Below are positions 53,358-61,533 of a stretch of 64,000 bases of DNA, one piece after another (positions within the stretch are counted from its first letter, which is position 1; every line of letters starts with the position of its first letter). Where the stretch lies: assembly GCF_029846275.1 (NCBI RefSeq), contig NZ_JARVWS010000002.1, positions 558,001-622,000 on the forward strand, read 5' to 3'. Both the position numbers and the translations under genes were made by a program. Under the pieces are notes generated by a model. The model saw only the letters and a list, made by a program, of their open reading frames with translations. It was not told the origin of the DNA and made no database searches. Origin of the DNA: Nocardioides sp. CER19. Lineage in GTDB: Bacteria; Actinomycetota; Actinomycetes; Propionibacteriales; Nocardioidaceae.

Positions 53358-54581
53358 ATGGCACTGCCTCTTCGCAAGAAAGTGTTCACGATCGTGCTCG
53401 CCGGCGGAGAGGGCAAGCGGCTGATGCCGCTGACCGCCGACCGTGCGAAGCCGGCCGTGCCGTTCGCCGGGACCTACCGGCTCATCGACTTCGCGCTGTC
53501 GAACGTCGTCAACTCCGGGTCGCGCCAGGTCGTGGTGCTGACGCAGTACAAGTCGCACTCCCTCGACCGGCACGTCAGCCAGACCTGGCGGATGTCGACG
53601 CTGCTCGGCAACTACGTCGCCTCGGTGCCGGCCCAGCAGCGCGTCGGCAAGAACTGGTACCTCGGCAGTGCCGACGCCATCTACCAGTCGCTCAACCTCA
53701 TCGGCGACGAGAAGCCGGAGATCGTCGTCGTGGTCGGCGCCGACCACGTCTACCGGATGGACTTCTCGCAGATGATCCAGGCGCACTGCGAGTCGGGCGC
53801 ACCCTGCACGGTCGCCGCGATCCGGCAGCCGATCGAGCTGGCCGACCAGTTCGGGGTCATCGACGTCGACCCGGAGGACCCGCCGCGCATCCGGGAGTTC
53901 CTCGAGAAGCCGAAGAACCCGGTCGGCCTCCCGGACAGCCCGGGGGAGGTGCTCGCCTCGATGGGCAACTACGTCTTCGACGCCGACGCGCTGGTCGAGG
54001 CCGTCACCCGCGACGCCACCGAGATCGGCTCCAAGCACGACATGGGCGGCGACATCGTCCCGGCGTTCGTGCGCCGCAACCAGGCGGCCGTCTACGACTA
54101 CCGCGACAACCAGGTGCCCGGCTCGACCGACCGCGACCGCGGCTACTGGCGCGACGTCGGGACGCTGCGCTCCTACTACGACGCCCACCTCGACGTGGTC
54201 TCCCCGCTGCCGGTGTTCAACCTCTACAACTACGACTGGCCGATCTACACCTCCCACGGTCCCTACCCGCCCGCGAAGGTCGTGCACTCCAATGTCGACG
54301 AGGTGCTGCTGTCGCCGGGCGTCGTCGTGAGCGGCGGCTCGGTCCAGCGGTCGGTCCTGTCGCCCGGCGTCTACATCGCGGGCGCCGACGTGACCGGCTC
54401 GGTGCTGATGAACGACGTCCACGTCGGGGAGGGCGCCGTCGTACGCAACGCCATCCTCGACAAGAACGTCGTCATCCCGCCGGGCGCCCGGGTCGGCTGC
54501 GACCCCGAGGAGGACGCCAAACGGGGGTTCGTGGTCCAGGACGGCCTCACCGTCGCCGGCAAGGACCAGCCCTACGACTGA
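53358..54581 (+). CDS. glgC: glucose-1-phosphate adenylyltransferase (ADP-glucose pyrophosphorylase)
   Basis: A 407-residue enzyme that makes ADP-glucose from ATP and glucose-1-phosphate, the first committed step of glycogen synthesis. It has the nucleotide loop [24 protein letters not shown], the GTADAIYQ-like GSADAIYQ segment, FLEKPKNP (glucose-1-phosphate binding) and a C-terminal left-handed beta-helix with hexapeptide repeats. The N-terminal KxRxxPLT-like region for allosteric control by sugar phosphates is present. Divergent from the GlgM-like gene and probably co-regulated with it. Confidence 0.97.
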   Translation: MALPLRKKVFTIVLAGGEGKRLMPLTADRAKPAVPFAGTYRLIDFALSNVVNSGSRQVVVLTQYKSHSLDRHVSQTWRMSTLLGNYVASVPAQQRVGKNWYLGSADAIYQSLNLIGDEKPEIVVVVGADHVYRMDFSQMIQAHCESGAPCTVAAIRQPIELADQFGVIDVDPEDPPRIREFLEKPKNPVGLPDSPGEVLASMGNYVFDADALVEAVTRDATEIGSKHDMGGDIVPAFVRRNQAAVYDYRDNQVPGSTDRDRGYWRDVGTLRSYYDAHLDVVSPLPVFNLYNYDWPIYTSHGPYPPAKVVHSNVDEVLLSPGVVVSGGSVQRSVLSPGVYIAGADVTGSVLMNDVHVGEGAVVRNAILDKNVVIPPGARVGCDPEEDAKRGFVVQDGLTVAGKDQPYD

Positions 54582-54584
54582 CCG

Positions 54585-54624
54585 TTGAGTGTCTCGACCA
54601 CCCCTGGGTGGTCGGGACACTCAA
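54585..54624. terminator. bidirectional terminator hairpin
   Basis: TTGAGTGTCTCGACCACCC and GGGTGGTCGGGACACTCAA pair over 19 bp with one G-T wobble and a 2-base loop. The right arm covers the stop codon of the convergent glycosylase gene. Confidence 0.85.
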
Positions 54625-55205
54625 GCCTCGGGGAGGACGCCGGCGGCGCGGGCGGGAGCGGCGTAGGCCTCGGCCAGGGACGCGACGGTCTCGTGGGCGT
54701 TGAGGCCGCTGGGGTTGGGGACGACCCAGACCTCGGCGTCACCCCAGGCGGGGTCATGCGGTTGCCGCCCGGCCAGGGACTTGGGCTGCCCGAACGCGGA
54801 GCGGAACGCGGTGATCCCGGCGACCGCGACGACCCGCGGCCGCTCGCGCCGGACCAGCTCCTGCAGGCGGAGGCCGCCCTCGACGAGCTCGGCCTTGGAG
54901 AGCTCGTCGGCGCGGGCGGTGGCTCGGTGCACGACGTTGGAGATGCCGACGCCGCGGCCGACGAGGTGGGCGCGGTCGGCGTCGGTCATCCCGGCGGCCG
55001 GGTCGATGGCGTGGGTGATGATGCCGGCGGCGTACAAGGCGGGGTAGAAGCGGTTGACCGGGTGCGCGAAGTGGGTCTGGGTCGCGGCCGTCCAGAGCCC
55101 CGGGTTGATGCCCACGAACAGCAGGCGCAGGTCGGGACCGATGAGGTCGGGGACGGTGGCGTCGCGGAAGGACTCCAGCTCGGCGCGGGTGAAGCGGCGG
55201 GTCAC
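54621..55205 (-). CDS. mug: mismatch-specific uracil/thymine DNA glycosylase (Mug type)
   Basis: A 194-residue member of uracil-DNA glycosylase family 2. GINPG (near residue 30) and NPSGLNAH (near residue 172) are the two active-site motifs; the asparagine in the first positions the water, and the second loop enters the helix. It removes uracil or ethenocytosine, and more slowly thymine, opposite guanine, starting base excision repair. GTG at 55205 follows AGGG. Confidence 0.92.
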   Translation of the reverse strand: MTRRFTRAELESFRDATVPDLIGPDLRLLFVGINPGLWTAATQTHFAHPVNRFYPALYAAGIITHAIDPAAGMTDADRAHLVGRGVGISNVVHRATARADELSKAELVEGGLRLQELVRRERPRVVAVAGITAFRSAFGQPKSLAGRQPHDPAWGDAEVWVVPNPSGLNAHETVASLAEAYAAPARAAGVLPEA

Positions 55206-55272
55206 GCGGTCACCCTGCCACGGCGTACGCCGGCCCCGGGAACCAGGCTGACGGGGATAACGTCTCATCGTC

Positions 55273-55719
55273 ATGACGCGACTTCTCGGTGTGCTGACGG
55301 CGGTGCTGCTCCTCGCGGCCTGCGGGAATGGCTCGTCCCCGGGCGACGCTCCCGCGACCCGGACCGCGCAGCCCGACACCGGCTTCGTCGCGAGCGAGCG
55401 GCTCGTCTCGCAGACGGCCGGCGGCGGAGCGGTCGCCGACCGGGCGACACCGCTCCCCGACGCCGCCGCCGTCGCCGCGTTCACCCGGGACTTCGAAGCG
55501 GCGCTGGCGGCGAAGGTGCGCGCTGCGGCAGGCGCGATCTCCGTCGCCTCCGGACAACAGCTCCTCGGGCAGGTCGTGAGCGTCGGCTGCGACGTCCCGC
55601 CCGGCGTCACCGTCGAGCGCGATCCCCTCGCCGTGCGGGCCGACCCGGTCGCCTCCCCGAAGAAGGAGTGCTTCGCGCCCGTGACAACGGTGGCGCTCGT
55701 CGTGGTCACGGCGGGCTAG
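55273..55719 (+). CDS. small lipoprotein, unknown function
   Basis: A 148-residue exported protein; lipobox LLAAC puts the anchor cysteine at residue 17. The mature part has an alanine-rich helix (about 70-90) and two cysteines (in VGCDVPP and KECFAP) that may form a disulphide. I recognise no domain. The ATG at 55273 is preceded by TAACGT at 55258-55263 but the gap of 9 bases is longer than at other leaderless genes. Confidence 0.7.
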   Translation: MTRLLGVLTAVLLLAACGNGSSPGDAPATRTAQPDTGFVASERLVSQTAGGGAVADRATPLPDAAAVAAFTRDFEAALAAKVRAAAGAISVASGQQLLGQVVSVGCDVPPGVTVERDPLAVRADPVASPKKECFAPVTTVALVVVTAG

Positions 55720-55771
55720 GCCGGGCCCGCCTCCCACCGCTGCGGTGCCGCGATGACTAGCGTGTGCGTTC

Positions 55772-56953
55772 GTGGAGCCGTGGAACACCTTCGTCGAGGG
55801 CGACAACCTCGAGGTGCTCCGTCGCTTGGCGCAGGAGGGCGAGCGGTTCGACCTCGTCTACATCGACCCGCCCTACAACACCGGCAACGACTTCGCCTAC
55901 GTCGACGACATCCGTGGCGCCGACGGCCGGCGCCGCGGCCGGCACGACGCGTGGGTGGCGATGATGCGGCCGCGACTGGAGGCCGCGCGGGCGGTGATGA
56001 GCGAGCGGGCGGCGATCTACGTCAGCATCGACGACAACGAGGCGGCGTACCTCCGGCTCCTGCTCGACGACGTCTTCGGCGAGGAGTCCTTCCTCGCGCA
56101 GGTGGTCGTCAACCTCAACCCCAAGGGCCGCCAGCTCGGCGGCGGGTTCGCGACGTCGCACGAGTACCTCCTCGTCTACGCCCTCGACCCCCGGACCTGC
56201 GCGCTCGACGCGAGCAGTGCCGACCTGGTCGACGAGCGCGACTTCCCGCTCGTGGACGCGGCCGGGCGGCGCTACCGCCACCTGCCGCTGCGCAACACCA
56301 ACAAGAAGTTCAACCCGGTCACCGCCCCCACCCTCCACTTCCCCGTGTACGGCGACCCGGAGTCCGGCCGCGTCGCGACCGCTCCGTTCGACGGGTCCCA
56401 CGAGGTGACGCCGGTCTTCGGCGACGGGAGGCCGGCGGTCTGGCGCTGGTCGCGGCCGCTGATCGACGAGCGCCCCGACGACCTGGTCTGCCGCCGGATC
56501 GCCGGGCGGCAGGGGGAGCGGGTCGACGTGTTCCAGCGCGACTGGCTGCACGGCGTCGACGGTGGCGGGCGGCGGAAGAAGCTGCGCACGATCTGGCTCG
56601 CCGAGGAGGTCGGCTCGACCGACACCGCCGTCGCGGAGCTCAAGGCGCTGGTCGGCCACGTCTTCGAGTCGCCGAAGCCGACCGGCCTGATCCGCCGCAT
56701 CCTGGCGACGATGCCGGACGACGCACGGGTGCTCGACTTCTTCGCGGGGTCAGGCACGACGGGTCACGCGGTCGCCCTCGCCAACGTCGCCGACGGCGGT
56801 CGCCGCTCCTGTCTCAGCGTCAACTCCGCCGAGCCGACCCGACCGGGCTCCAATGCCGCCAACGCCGGCCTGCTGACCGTCGCCGACATCACCCGCGCCC
56901 GGCTGCGCGCCGTGGCCGCCGCGGTCGGCGGTGGCCTCGACGAGCGCTCCTGA
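55772..56953 (+). CDS. orphan DNA methyltransferase, type III Mod-like (beta class)
   Basis: A 393-residue enzyme. Catalytic motif IV DPPYNTG comes first (residues 32-38) and the S-adenosylmethionine motif I DFFAGSGTT comes near residue 322, the order of beta-class N6-adenine or N4-cytosine methyltransferases. The region between should hold target recognition. The tail (NSAEPT, TVADITRARLRAV) is typical of type III Mod and related enzymes. No restriction gene lies nearby, so it may methylate for regulation. It is shorter than most Mod subunits. GTG at 55772, with TAGCGT 8 bases upstream. Confidence 0.88.
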   Translation: MEPWNTFVEGDNLEVLRRLAQEGERFDLVYIDPPYNTGNDFAYVDDIRGADGRRRGRHDAWVAMMRPRLEAARAVMSERAAIYVSIDDNEAAYLRLLLDDVFGEESFLAQVVVNLNPKGRQLGGGFATSHEYLLVYALDPRTCALDASSADLVDERDFPLVDAAGRRYRHLPLRNTNKKFNPVTAPTLHFPVYGDPESGRVATAPFDGSHEVTPVFGDGRPAVWRWSRPLIDERPDDLVCRRIAGRQGERVDVFQRDWLHGVDGGGRRKKLRTIWLAEEVGSTDTAVAELKALVGHVFESPKPTGLIRRILATMPDDARVLDFFAGSGTTGHAVALANVADGGRRSCLSVNSAEPTRPGSNAANAGLLTVADITRARLRAVAAAVGGGLDERS

Positions 56954-56975
56954 CCCCTCTGCCAAGATTCGAGTC

Positions 56976-58088
56976 ATGCAGCGGGACGTCCTCGACGGTT
57001 GGCGCCACCGGGGGCGTACGTCGGTCAGGGCCCGCCTCATCCGGTGGCGATCGAAGCGCTGGGCGATCGCGCAGTGCGCGGTCGCGGCCGGCGTGGCGTG
57101 GTTCGTGGCGCACGACGTGCTCGGCCACCAGGCGCCGCTGTTCGCCTCGATCGCGGCGGTGGTCAGTCTCGGGACGTCGTACGGCCAGCGGCTGCGGCGG
57201 GTCGCGGAGGTCACGATCGGCGTCGCCATCGGTGTCCTCCTCGGCGACCTGCTGGTCAGCTGGCTCGGCTCGGGTGCCTGGCAGATCACCCTGATCGTCG
57301 GGCTCGCGATGTCGGCGGCCCTGCTGCTCGATGCCTCGCAGCTGTTCGTCAACCAGGCCGCGGTCCAGTCGATCTTCGTGGCGACGCTGGTGCCCACGTC
57401 GGGTGCGGCGGTGCTGCGCTGGACCGACGCGCTCGTCGGCGGCGGTGTCGCGCTGCTGGCCGCGTCCGTCGTCCCCGCCGCGCCGCTGCGCCGCCCGCGC
57501 GAGCGGGCGGCGGTCGTCATCCGCAAGATCGCCCAGCTCCTGCGGGCCGCCGGGGACGTCATGCTCGAGGCCGACGCGGTGCACGGGATGGCCGTGCTCG
57601 CCGAGGCCCGGTCGACCGACGGTCTGATCCGGGAGCTGCAGGCGGCCGCCGACGAGGGCATGGCGGTCGTGGCCTCGTCGCCGTTCCGGGTCAGGCACAA
57701 GCCGTCGGTGCGGCACATGGCGGACCTCGTCGAGCCGCTCGACCGGGCGCTGCGCAGCACGCGCGTCCTGGTCCGTCAGGTGGCGGTCGCCGCCTACCGT
57801 GGCCGCCCGGTACCGGCGTCCTACGCCACCCTCGCCTTCGACCTGGCCGACGCCAGCGACGTACTCGCGGAGGAGCTGGTCAAGGCGCGCGGCACCTCGG
57901 AGTTCGCCGAGGCGGCCCGTCCTGCGCTGCTCGCGCTCGGCGAGGCGTCGGCCGCCGTGGAGCGCAGCAGCGAGATGACCGCCGAGGGGGTCCTGCTGCA
58001 GCTGCGCAGCGTCATCGTCGACCTGCTGCAGCTCACCGGGATGGGGCAGTTCGAGGCGACCGACGCCATGCCGCCCCCGCCGCGCTGA
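56976..58088 (+). CDS. FUSC/ArAE-family membrane protein
   Basis: A 370-residue protein with about five helices in its first 160 residues (WAIAQCAVAAGVAWFVAHDVLG onward) and a long soluble helical C-terminal half. The GTSYGQRLRRVAEVTIGVAIGVLLGDLL segment matches the FUSC module of aromatic acid exporters. The role is probably export of small organic acids or lipids; substrate unknown. It starts 22 bases after the methyltransferase stop on the same strand. Confidence 0.83.
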   Translation: MQRDVLDGWRHRGRTSVRARLIRWRSKRWAIAQCAVAAGVAWFVAHDVLGHQAPLFASIAAVVSLGTSYGQRLRRVAEVTIGVAIGVLLGDLLVSWLGSGAWQITLIVGLAMSAALLLDASQLFVNQAAVQSIFVATLVPTSGAAVLRWTDALVGGGVALLAASVVPAAPLRRPRERAAVVIRKIAQLLRAAGDVMLEADAVHGMAVLAEARSTDGLIRELQAAADEGMAVVASSPFRVRHKPSVRHMADLVEPLDRALRSTRVLVRQVAVAAYRGRPVPASYATLAFDLADASDVLAEELVKARGTSEFAEAARPALLALGEASAAVERSSEMTAEGVLLQLRSVIVDLLQLTGMGQFEATDAMPPPPR

Positions 58089-58097
58089 CCACGAGCC

Positions 58098-59228
58098 CTA
58101 CCGCAGCGACTCGCGCAGCTCCCGCACCACCGAGTCGACGACCGCGACCAGGTCGCCATGCGTCTGCTCGGCGACCACGCGCTGCCGCTGGTACGACGCC
58201 CCGCGACTCACGACGTCGGCGACGGAGGCCAGCTCGGGAGCGCAGCCGAGCCGCTTCGCGACCGGCTCGAGCCGGACGAGCAGGTCGGCCAGGTCGTCGG
58301 TGACGAGTCGCTCGTTCGACCTCTCGTCGAGGATGACGATCGCGTCGAGCCCGTAGCGCGCGGCCCGCCACTTGTTCTCCTGCACGTGCCAGGGCGGCAT
58401 GGTGGTCAGCTGCTCGCCGGCCGCGGCCCGCGCGTCGAGGTCGACGACGAGGCAGTGGGCGAGGGCGACGACGGCGGCCAGGTCGTCGAAGGTCGAGACA
58501 CCGTCGCAGATGCGGTTCTCGAGCGTGCCGAGGTGGGGCGAGGGCCGCAGGTCCCACCTGATCTCCGACAGCTCGTCGATGACCCCGGTGGTCAGCTGGT
58601 CGGACGCGAACGACTCGAACTGCTCCCACGTCTCGAACTGGAACGGCAGGCCGGCCGTCGGGAGCTGCTGGAACATCAGCGCCCGGTTGGACGCGTAGCC
58701 GGTGTCGACGCCCGCCCAGATCGGGCTGGAGGCCGAGAGCGCCTGGAAGTGCGGGTAGTAGGTGAGCAGCCCGGACAGCACCGGCATCACCCGCTCCTGC
58801 GCCGGCAGCCCCACGTGCACGTGGACGCCCCAGATGAGCATCTGCCGGCCCCACCACTGGGTGCGGTTGATCAGCTCCTCGTAGCGGTGGCCGGGGGAGA
58901 GCTGCTGCTGGGTCCAGCTCGCGAACGGATGCGTCCCGGCGCCGTAGAGGTCGACGCCGAGGTCGTCGCACGCCGAGACCACCGGAGCCATGCTGCGGCG
59001 CAGGTCGTCCATCGCGGCGGCGACGGTGGGGCAGATCCCCGTCACGAGCTCGACGGTGTTGCGGAGCAGCTCCTGGTGGAGGCGGCCGGGGTCAGGCATC
59101 CGCGCCTTCGCGCGGGCGAACAGGTGGGCTGCGTTGTTGGACAGGTCACGCGTCTGCCGGTCGACGAGCGCGAGCTCCCACTCCACGCCGAGCGTGGGCT
59201 CCGGGGACGGATGGAAGTCGATCCGCAC
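58098..59228 (-). CDS. carboxylate-amine ligase, glutamate-cysteine ligase family 2 (YbdK type)
   Basis: A 376-residue ATP-dependent ligase. TLGVEWELALVD near the N-terminus binds metal and ATP, HVHVGLPAQERV lies in the centre and ENRICDGVSTFDDL provides further acid residues. The family includes weak glutamate-cysteine ligases (YbdK). Actinobacteria generally use mycothiol, so a different amide bond is likely. The GTG at 59228 comes 6 bases after a GAACCT hexamer, a poor -10 match. Confidence 0.87.
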   Translation of the reverse strand: MRIDFHPSPEPTLGVEWELALVDRQTRDLSNNAAHLFARAKARMPDPGRLHQELLRNTVELVTGICPTVAAAMDDLRRSMAPVVSACDDLGVDLYGAGTHPFASWTQQQLSPGHRYEELINRTQWWGRQMLIWGVHVHVGLPAQERVMPVLSGLLTYYPHFQALSASSPIWAGVDTGYASNRALMFQQLPTAGLPFQFETWEQFESFASDQLTTGVIDELSEIRWDLRPSPHLGTLENRICDGVSTFDDLAAVVALAHCLVVDLDARAAAGEQLTTMPPWHVQENKWRAARYGLDAIVILDERSNERLVTDDLADLLVRLEPVAKRLGCAPELASVADVVSRGASYQRQRVVAEQTHGDLVAVVDSVVRELRESLR

Positions 59229-59289
59229 GGGCCCAGGTTCCCATGCCCCCGGCCGTGCATGCCGCTGCCGTGCCTGGCAACCTTCGAGC

Positions 59290-60660
59290 GTGGACGCACG
59301 AGAGGTGAACCTGACCTTCGACTTCTGCCTCAAGGTCGGCGAGCTGTTGCTCTCATCGGGCGCCGGCGCCGCCGACGTGACGGCGACCATGCGGGCGCTG
59401 GCGCGTCACCTCGGGCTACGCAGCGCCGACGTCGACATCACGTTCACCAACCTCGAGATGGCCTACCAGGAGAGCCCGGACATGGTCCCGGTCTTCGCCA
59501 CCCGGCAGGTCAAGCAGCGGGCCATCGACTACGAGGACCTCACCCGCGTCGACCACCTGGTGCGCGCGGTGCTGCGCGACGACGTCGATCTCAAGGACGC
59601 CCGCAGCGAGCTCGCCCGGATCATCTCGACCGGGCACGGGCGACACCGCTGGGCGGTCACGGCGGGACTCGCCGTGATGGCCGCGGGTGTGGCCGTGCAG
59701 CTCGGCGGCGCCGGGCCGGTCGTCGTACTCGCCGCTCTGGCCGCGACGGTCATCGACCGGCTGCAGCTCGTCATGGGCCGGCGGCGGGTGCCGGTGTTCT
59801 ACCAGCAGATCGCGGGCGCGGGCGTCGCCTCGCTGCTGGCGGTGTGCGTCGCCGTGCCGTTCGACCTCGAGGTCTCGACCGCCATCACCGCCAACATCAT
59901 CGTCCTGCTCGCCGGGCTCGGGTTCATGGGCGCGCTCCAGGACGCCCTGACCGGCTTCTACATCACCGCCGGGGCGCGGATCACCGAGGTGATCCTGTCG
60001 ACCGCGGGCATCATCGCCGGCGTCAGCGGCGGTATCTCGGTGGCGCGGGCCTGCGGGCTCCACCTCCCCGAGATCGTGCCGGCCGCCGTGGACCTCAGCT
60101 CGGTCAGCCGGGCGCTCTTCGGCGCCGCCGTGGGCGCCGCCGCGTTCGCCTACGTCTCCTACGGGCCGCTGCGCAGCCTGCTGCCGATCGCCGTGATCGC
60201 GGCGCTCGCGGAGGGCGTCACGCTCGGCTTCCCGGACGAGTTCGCCGGCACCTGGGCGGTCGCCGCGGCGGCCTTCTTCGTCGGTCTGGTGAGCTATTGG
60301 GTCTCCGGCCGGCTCCGGGTGCCGCCGCTGGTCATCGTCGTACCGGCGGTCGTCCCGCTGCTGCCCGGCCTGTCCATCTACCGCGGCCTGACCCTGCTCA
60401 CCGGCCGTGGCGACGAGGGCACGTCGCCCGGCCTCCTGGCGATGTTCACCGCCGCCTCGATCGCGGTCGCCCTCGCGTCCGGCGTCATCCTCGGCGAGTA
60501 CGTCGCCCAGCCGCTGCACCGCGGGACCCGGCGCCTGGAGAGCCGGCTGGCCGGCCCGCGCCTGGTCGGCCCGATCAACCCGACCATCGGGCGCCGCAGC
60601 CGTCGCCAGCGGGCCCGTCGCGAGGCGCGGCGGGCCGCCGAGTCGGCCATGGTCGACTGA
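59290..60660 (+). CDS. threonine/serine exporter, ThrE family
   Basis: A 456-residue membrane protein. A cytoplasmic hydrolase-like N-terminal domain (about residues 5-125; LTFDFCLKVGELLLSSGAGAADV) precedes ten predicted helices in two blocks, the DUF1212 and DUF3815 halves fused in one chain as in Corynebacterium ThrE. GVSGGISVARACGL is a family hallmark. It exports threonine and serine using the proton gradient. The GTG at 59290 is 6 bases after CAACCT; a GTG at 59305 is possible. Confidence 0.9.
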   Translation: MDAREVNLTFDFCLKVGELLLSSGAGAADVTATMRALARHLGLRSADVDITFTNLEMAYQESPDMVPVFATRQVKQRAIDYEDLTRVDHLVRAVLRDDVDLKDARSELARIISTGHGRHRWAVTAGLAVMAAGVAVQLGGAGPVVVLAALAATVIDRLQLVMGRRRVPVFYQQIAGAGVASLLAVCVAVPFDLEVSTAITANIIVLLAGLGFMGALQDALTGFYITAGARITEVILSTAGIIAGVSGGISVARACGLHLPEIVPAAVDLSSVSRALFGAAVGAAAFAYVSYGPLRSLLPIAVIAALAEGVTLGFPDEFAGTWAVAAAAFFVGLVSYWVSGRLRVPPLVIVVPAVVPLLPGLSIYRGLTLLTGRGDEGTSPGLLAMFTAASIAVALASGVILGEYVAQPLHRGTRRLESRLAGPRLVGPINPTIGRRSRRQRARREARRAAESAMVD

Positions 60661-60696
60661 CGGTCCTCTCCGCTGCCCGGGGCGCCGGCGTCGAGG

Positions 60697-61533
60697 TCAG
60701 CCGTGCTTCTTGGGCATCACGCGCTTCGCCCCGAACGCGACGATGTCCTGGTAGCGCGAACCCGTGAACTTGCCGAAGTTGTGGATGAGGTGGGCATCGA
60801 GGCCGACCAGCACCCGGGCCTGGTTCTTGAGGATGCCCTTCACGATGATCTCGGCCGCCTTCTCGGGCGGCATCTTGGCGAGCTTCTCGTCGAAGAACTT
60901 CGCGGAGGCGGAGGGGTCGTCCTTGGCCGAGTAGCGCGCCGAGCGGGCGACGGCGGTCTTGATGCCGCCGGGGTGGACCGACGTCACGCCGACCCGGTGA
61001 CCGTCGATGAGCATCTCCTCGCGCAGCGCCTCGGTGAAGCCGCGCACGGCGTACTTCGCCGCGTTGTAGAAGGACTGGTCGGGCATCGACACCAGCCCGA
61101 ACAGCGACGAGATGTTGACGATGTGGGCGTCACCGGACTCGATGAGCGCCGGCAGGAAGAGCTTGGTGCCGTGGACGACGCCCCAGAAGTCGATGCCGAT
61201 GATCCAGTCGATGTCGTCCCACTCGAGGTCGTTGACCCGCCCGGACAGGGCCACCCCGGCGTTGTTGACGACGACGTTGACCCGACCGAAGTGGGCGAGC
61301 ACCTCGTCGGCGTACGACCGGAACGCCGCGCGGTCGGCGACGTCGAGCCGGTCCGACTTCACCTGGACGGCGCCGGCCTGCTTCGCCAGCTCGACGGTCT
61401 CGGCGAGGCCTGCCTCGTTGACGTCGGAGAGGGCGAGCAGCCCCCCGCGGCGGGCGATGTCGACCGCCAGCGCGCGCCCGATGCCGGAGCCGGCACCGGT
61501 GATGACGACGACCTTGTCCTTGAGCGACTTCAT
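60697..61533 (-). CDS. short-chain dehydrogenase in the monooxygenase operon
   Basis: A 278-residue classical SDR: TGAGSGIGRA nucleotide motif (residues 12-21), NNAGVA, and the catalytic YNAAK. The C-terminus after residue 225 is basic. The ATG overlaps the monooxygenase stop by four bases (ATGA), so the two enzymes are made together. A plausible pathway is alcohol to ketone by this enzyme, then ketone to ester or lactone by the monooxygenase; that order is inferred. Confidence 0.88.
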   Translation of the reverse strand: MKSLKDKVVVITGAGSGIGRALAVDIARRGGLLALSDVNEAGLAETVELAKQAGAVQVKSDRLDVADRAAFRSYADEVLAHFGRVNVVVNNAGVALSGRVNDLEWDDIDWIIGIDFWGVVHGTKLFLPALIESGDAHIVNISSLFGLVSMPDQSFYNAAKYAVRGFTEALREEMLIDGHRVGVTSVHPGGIKTAVARSARYSAKDDPSASAKFFDEKLAKMPPEKAAEIIVKGILKNQARVLVGLDAHLIHNFGKFTGSRYQDIVAFGAKRVMPKKHG

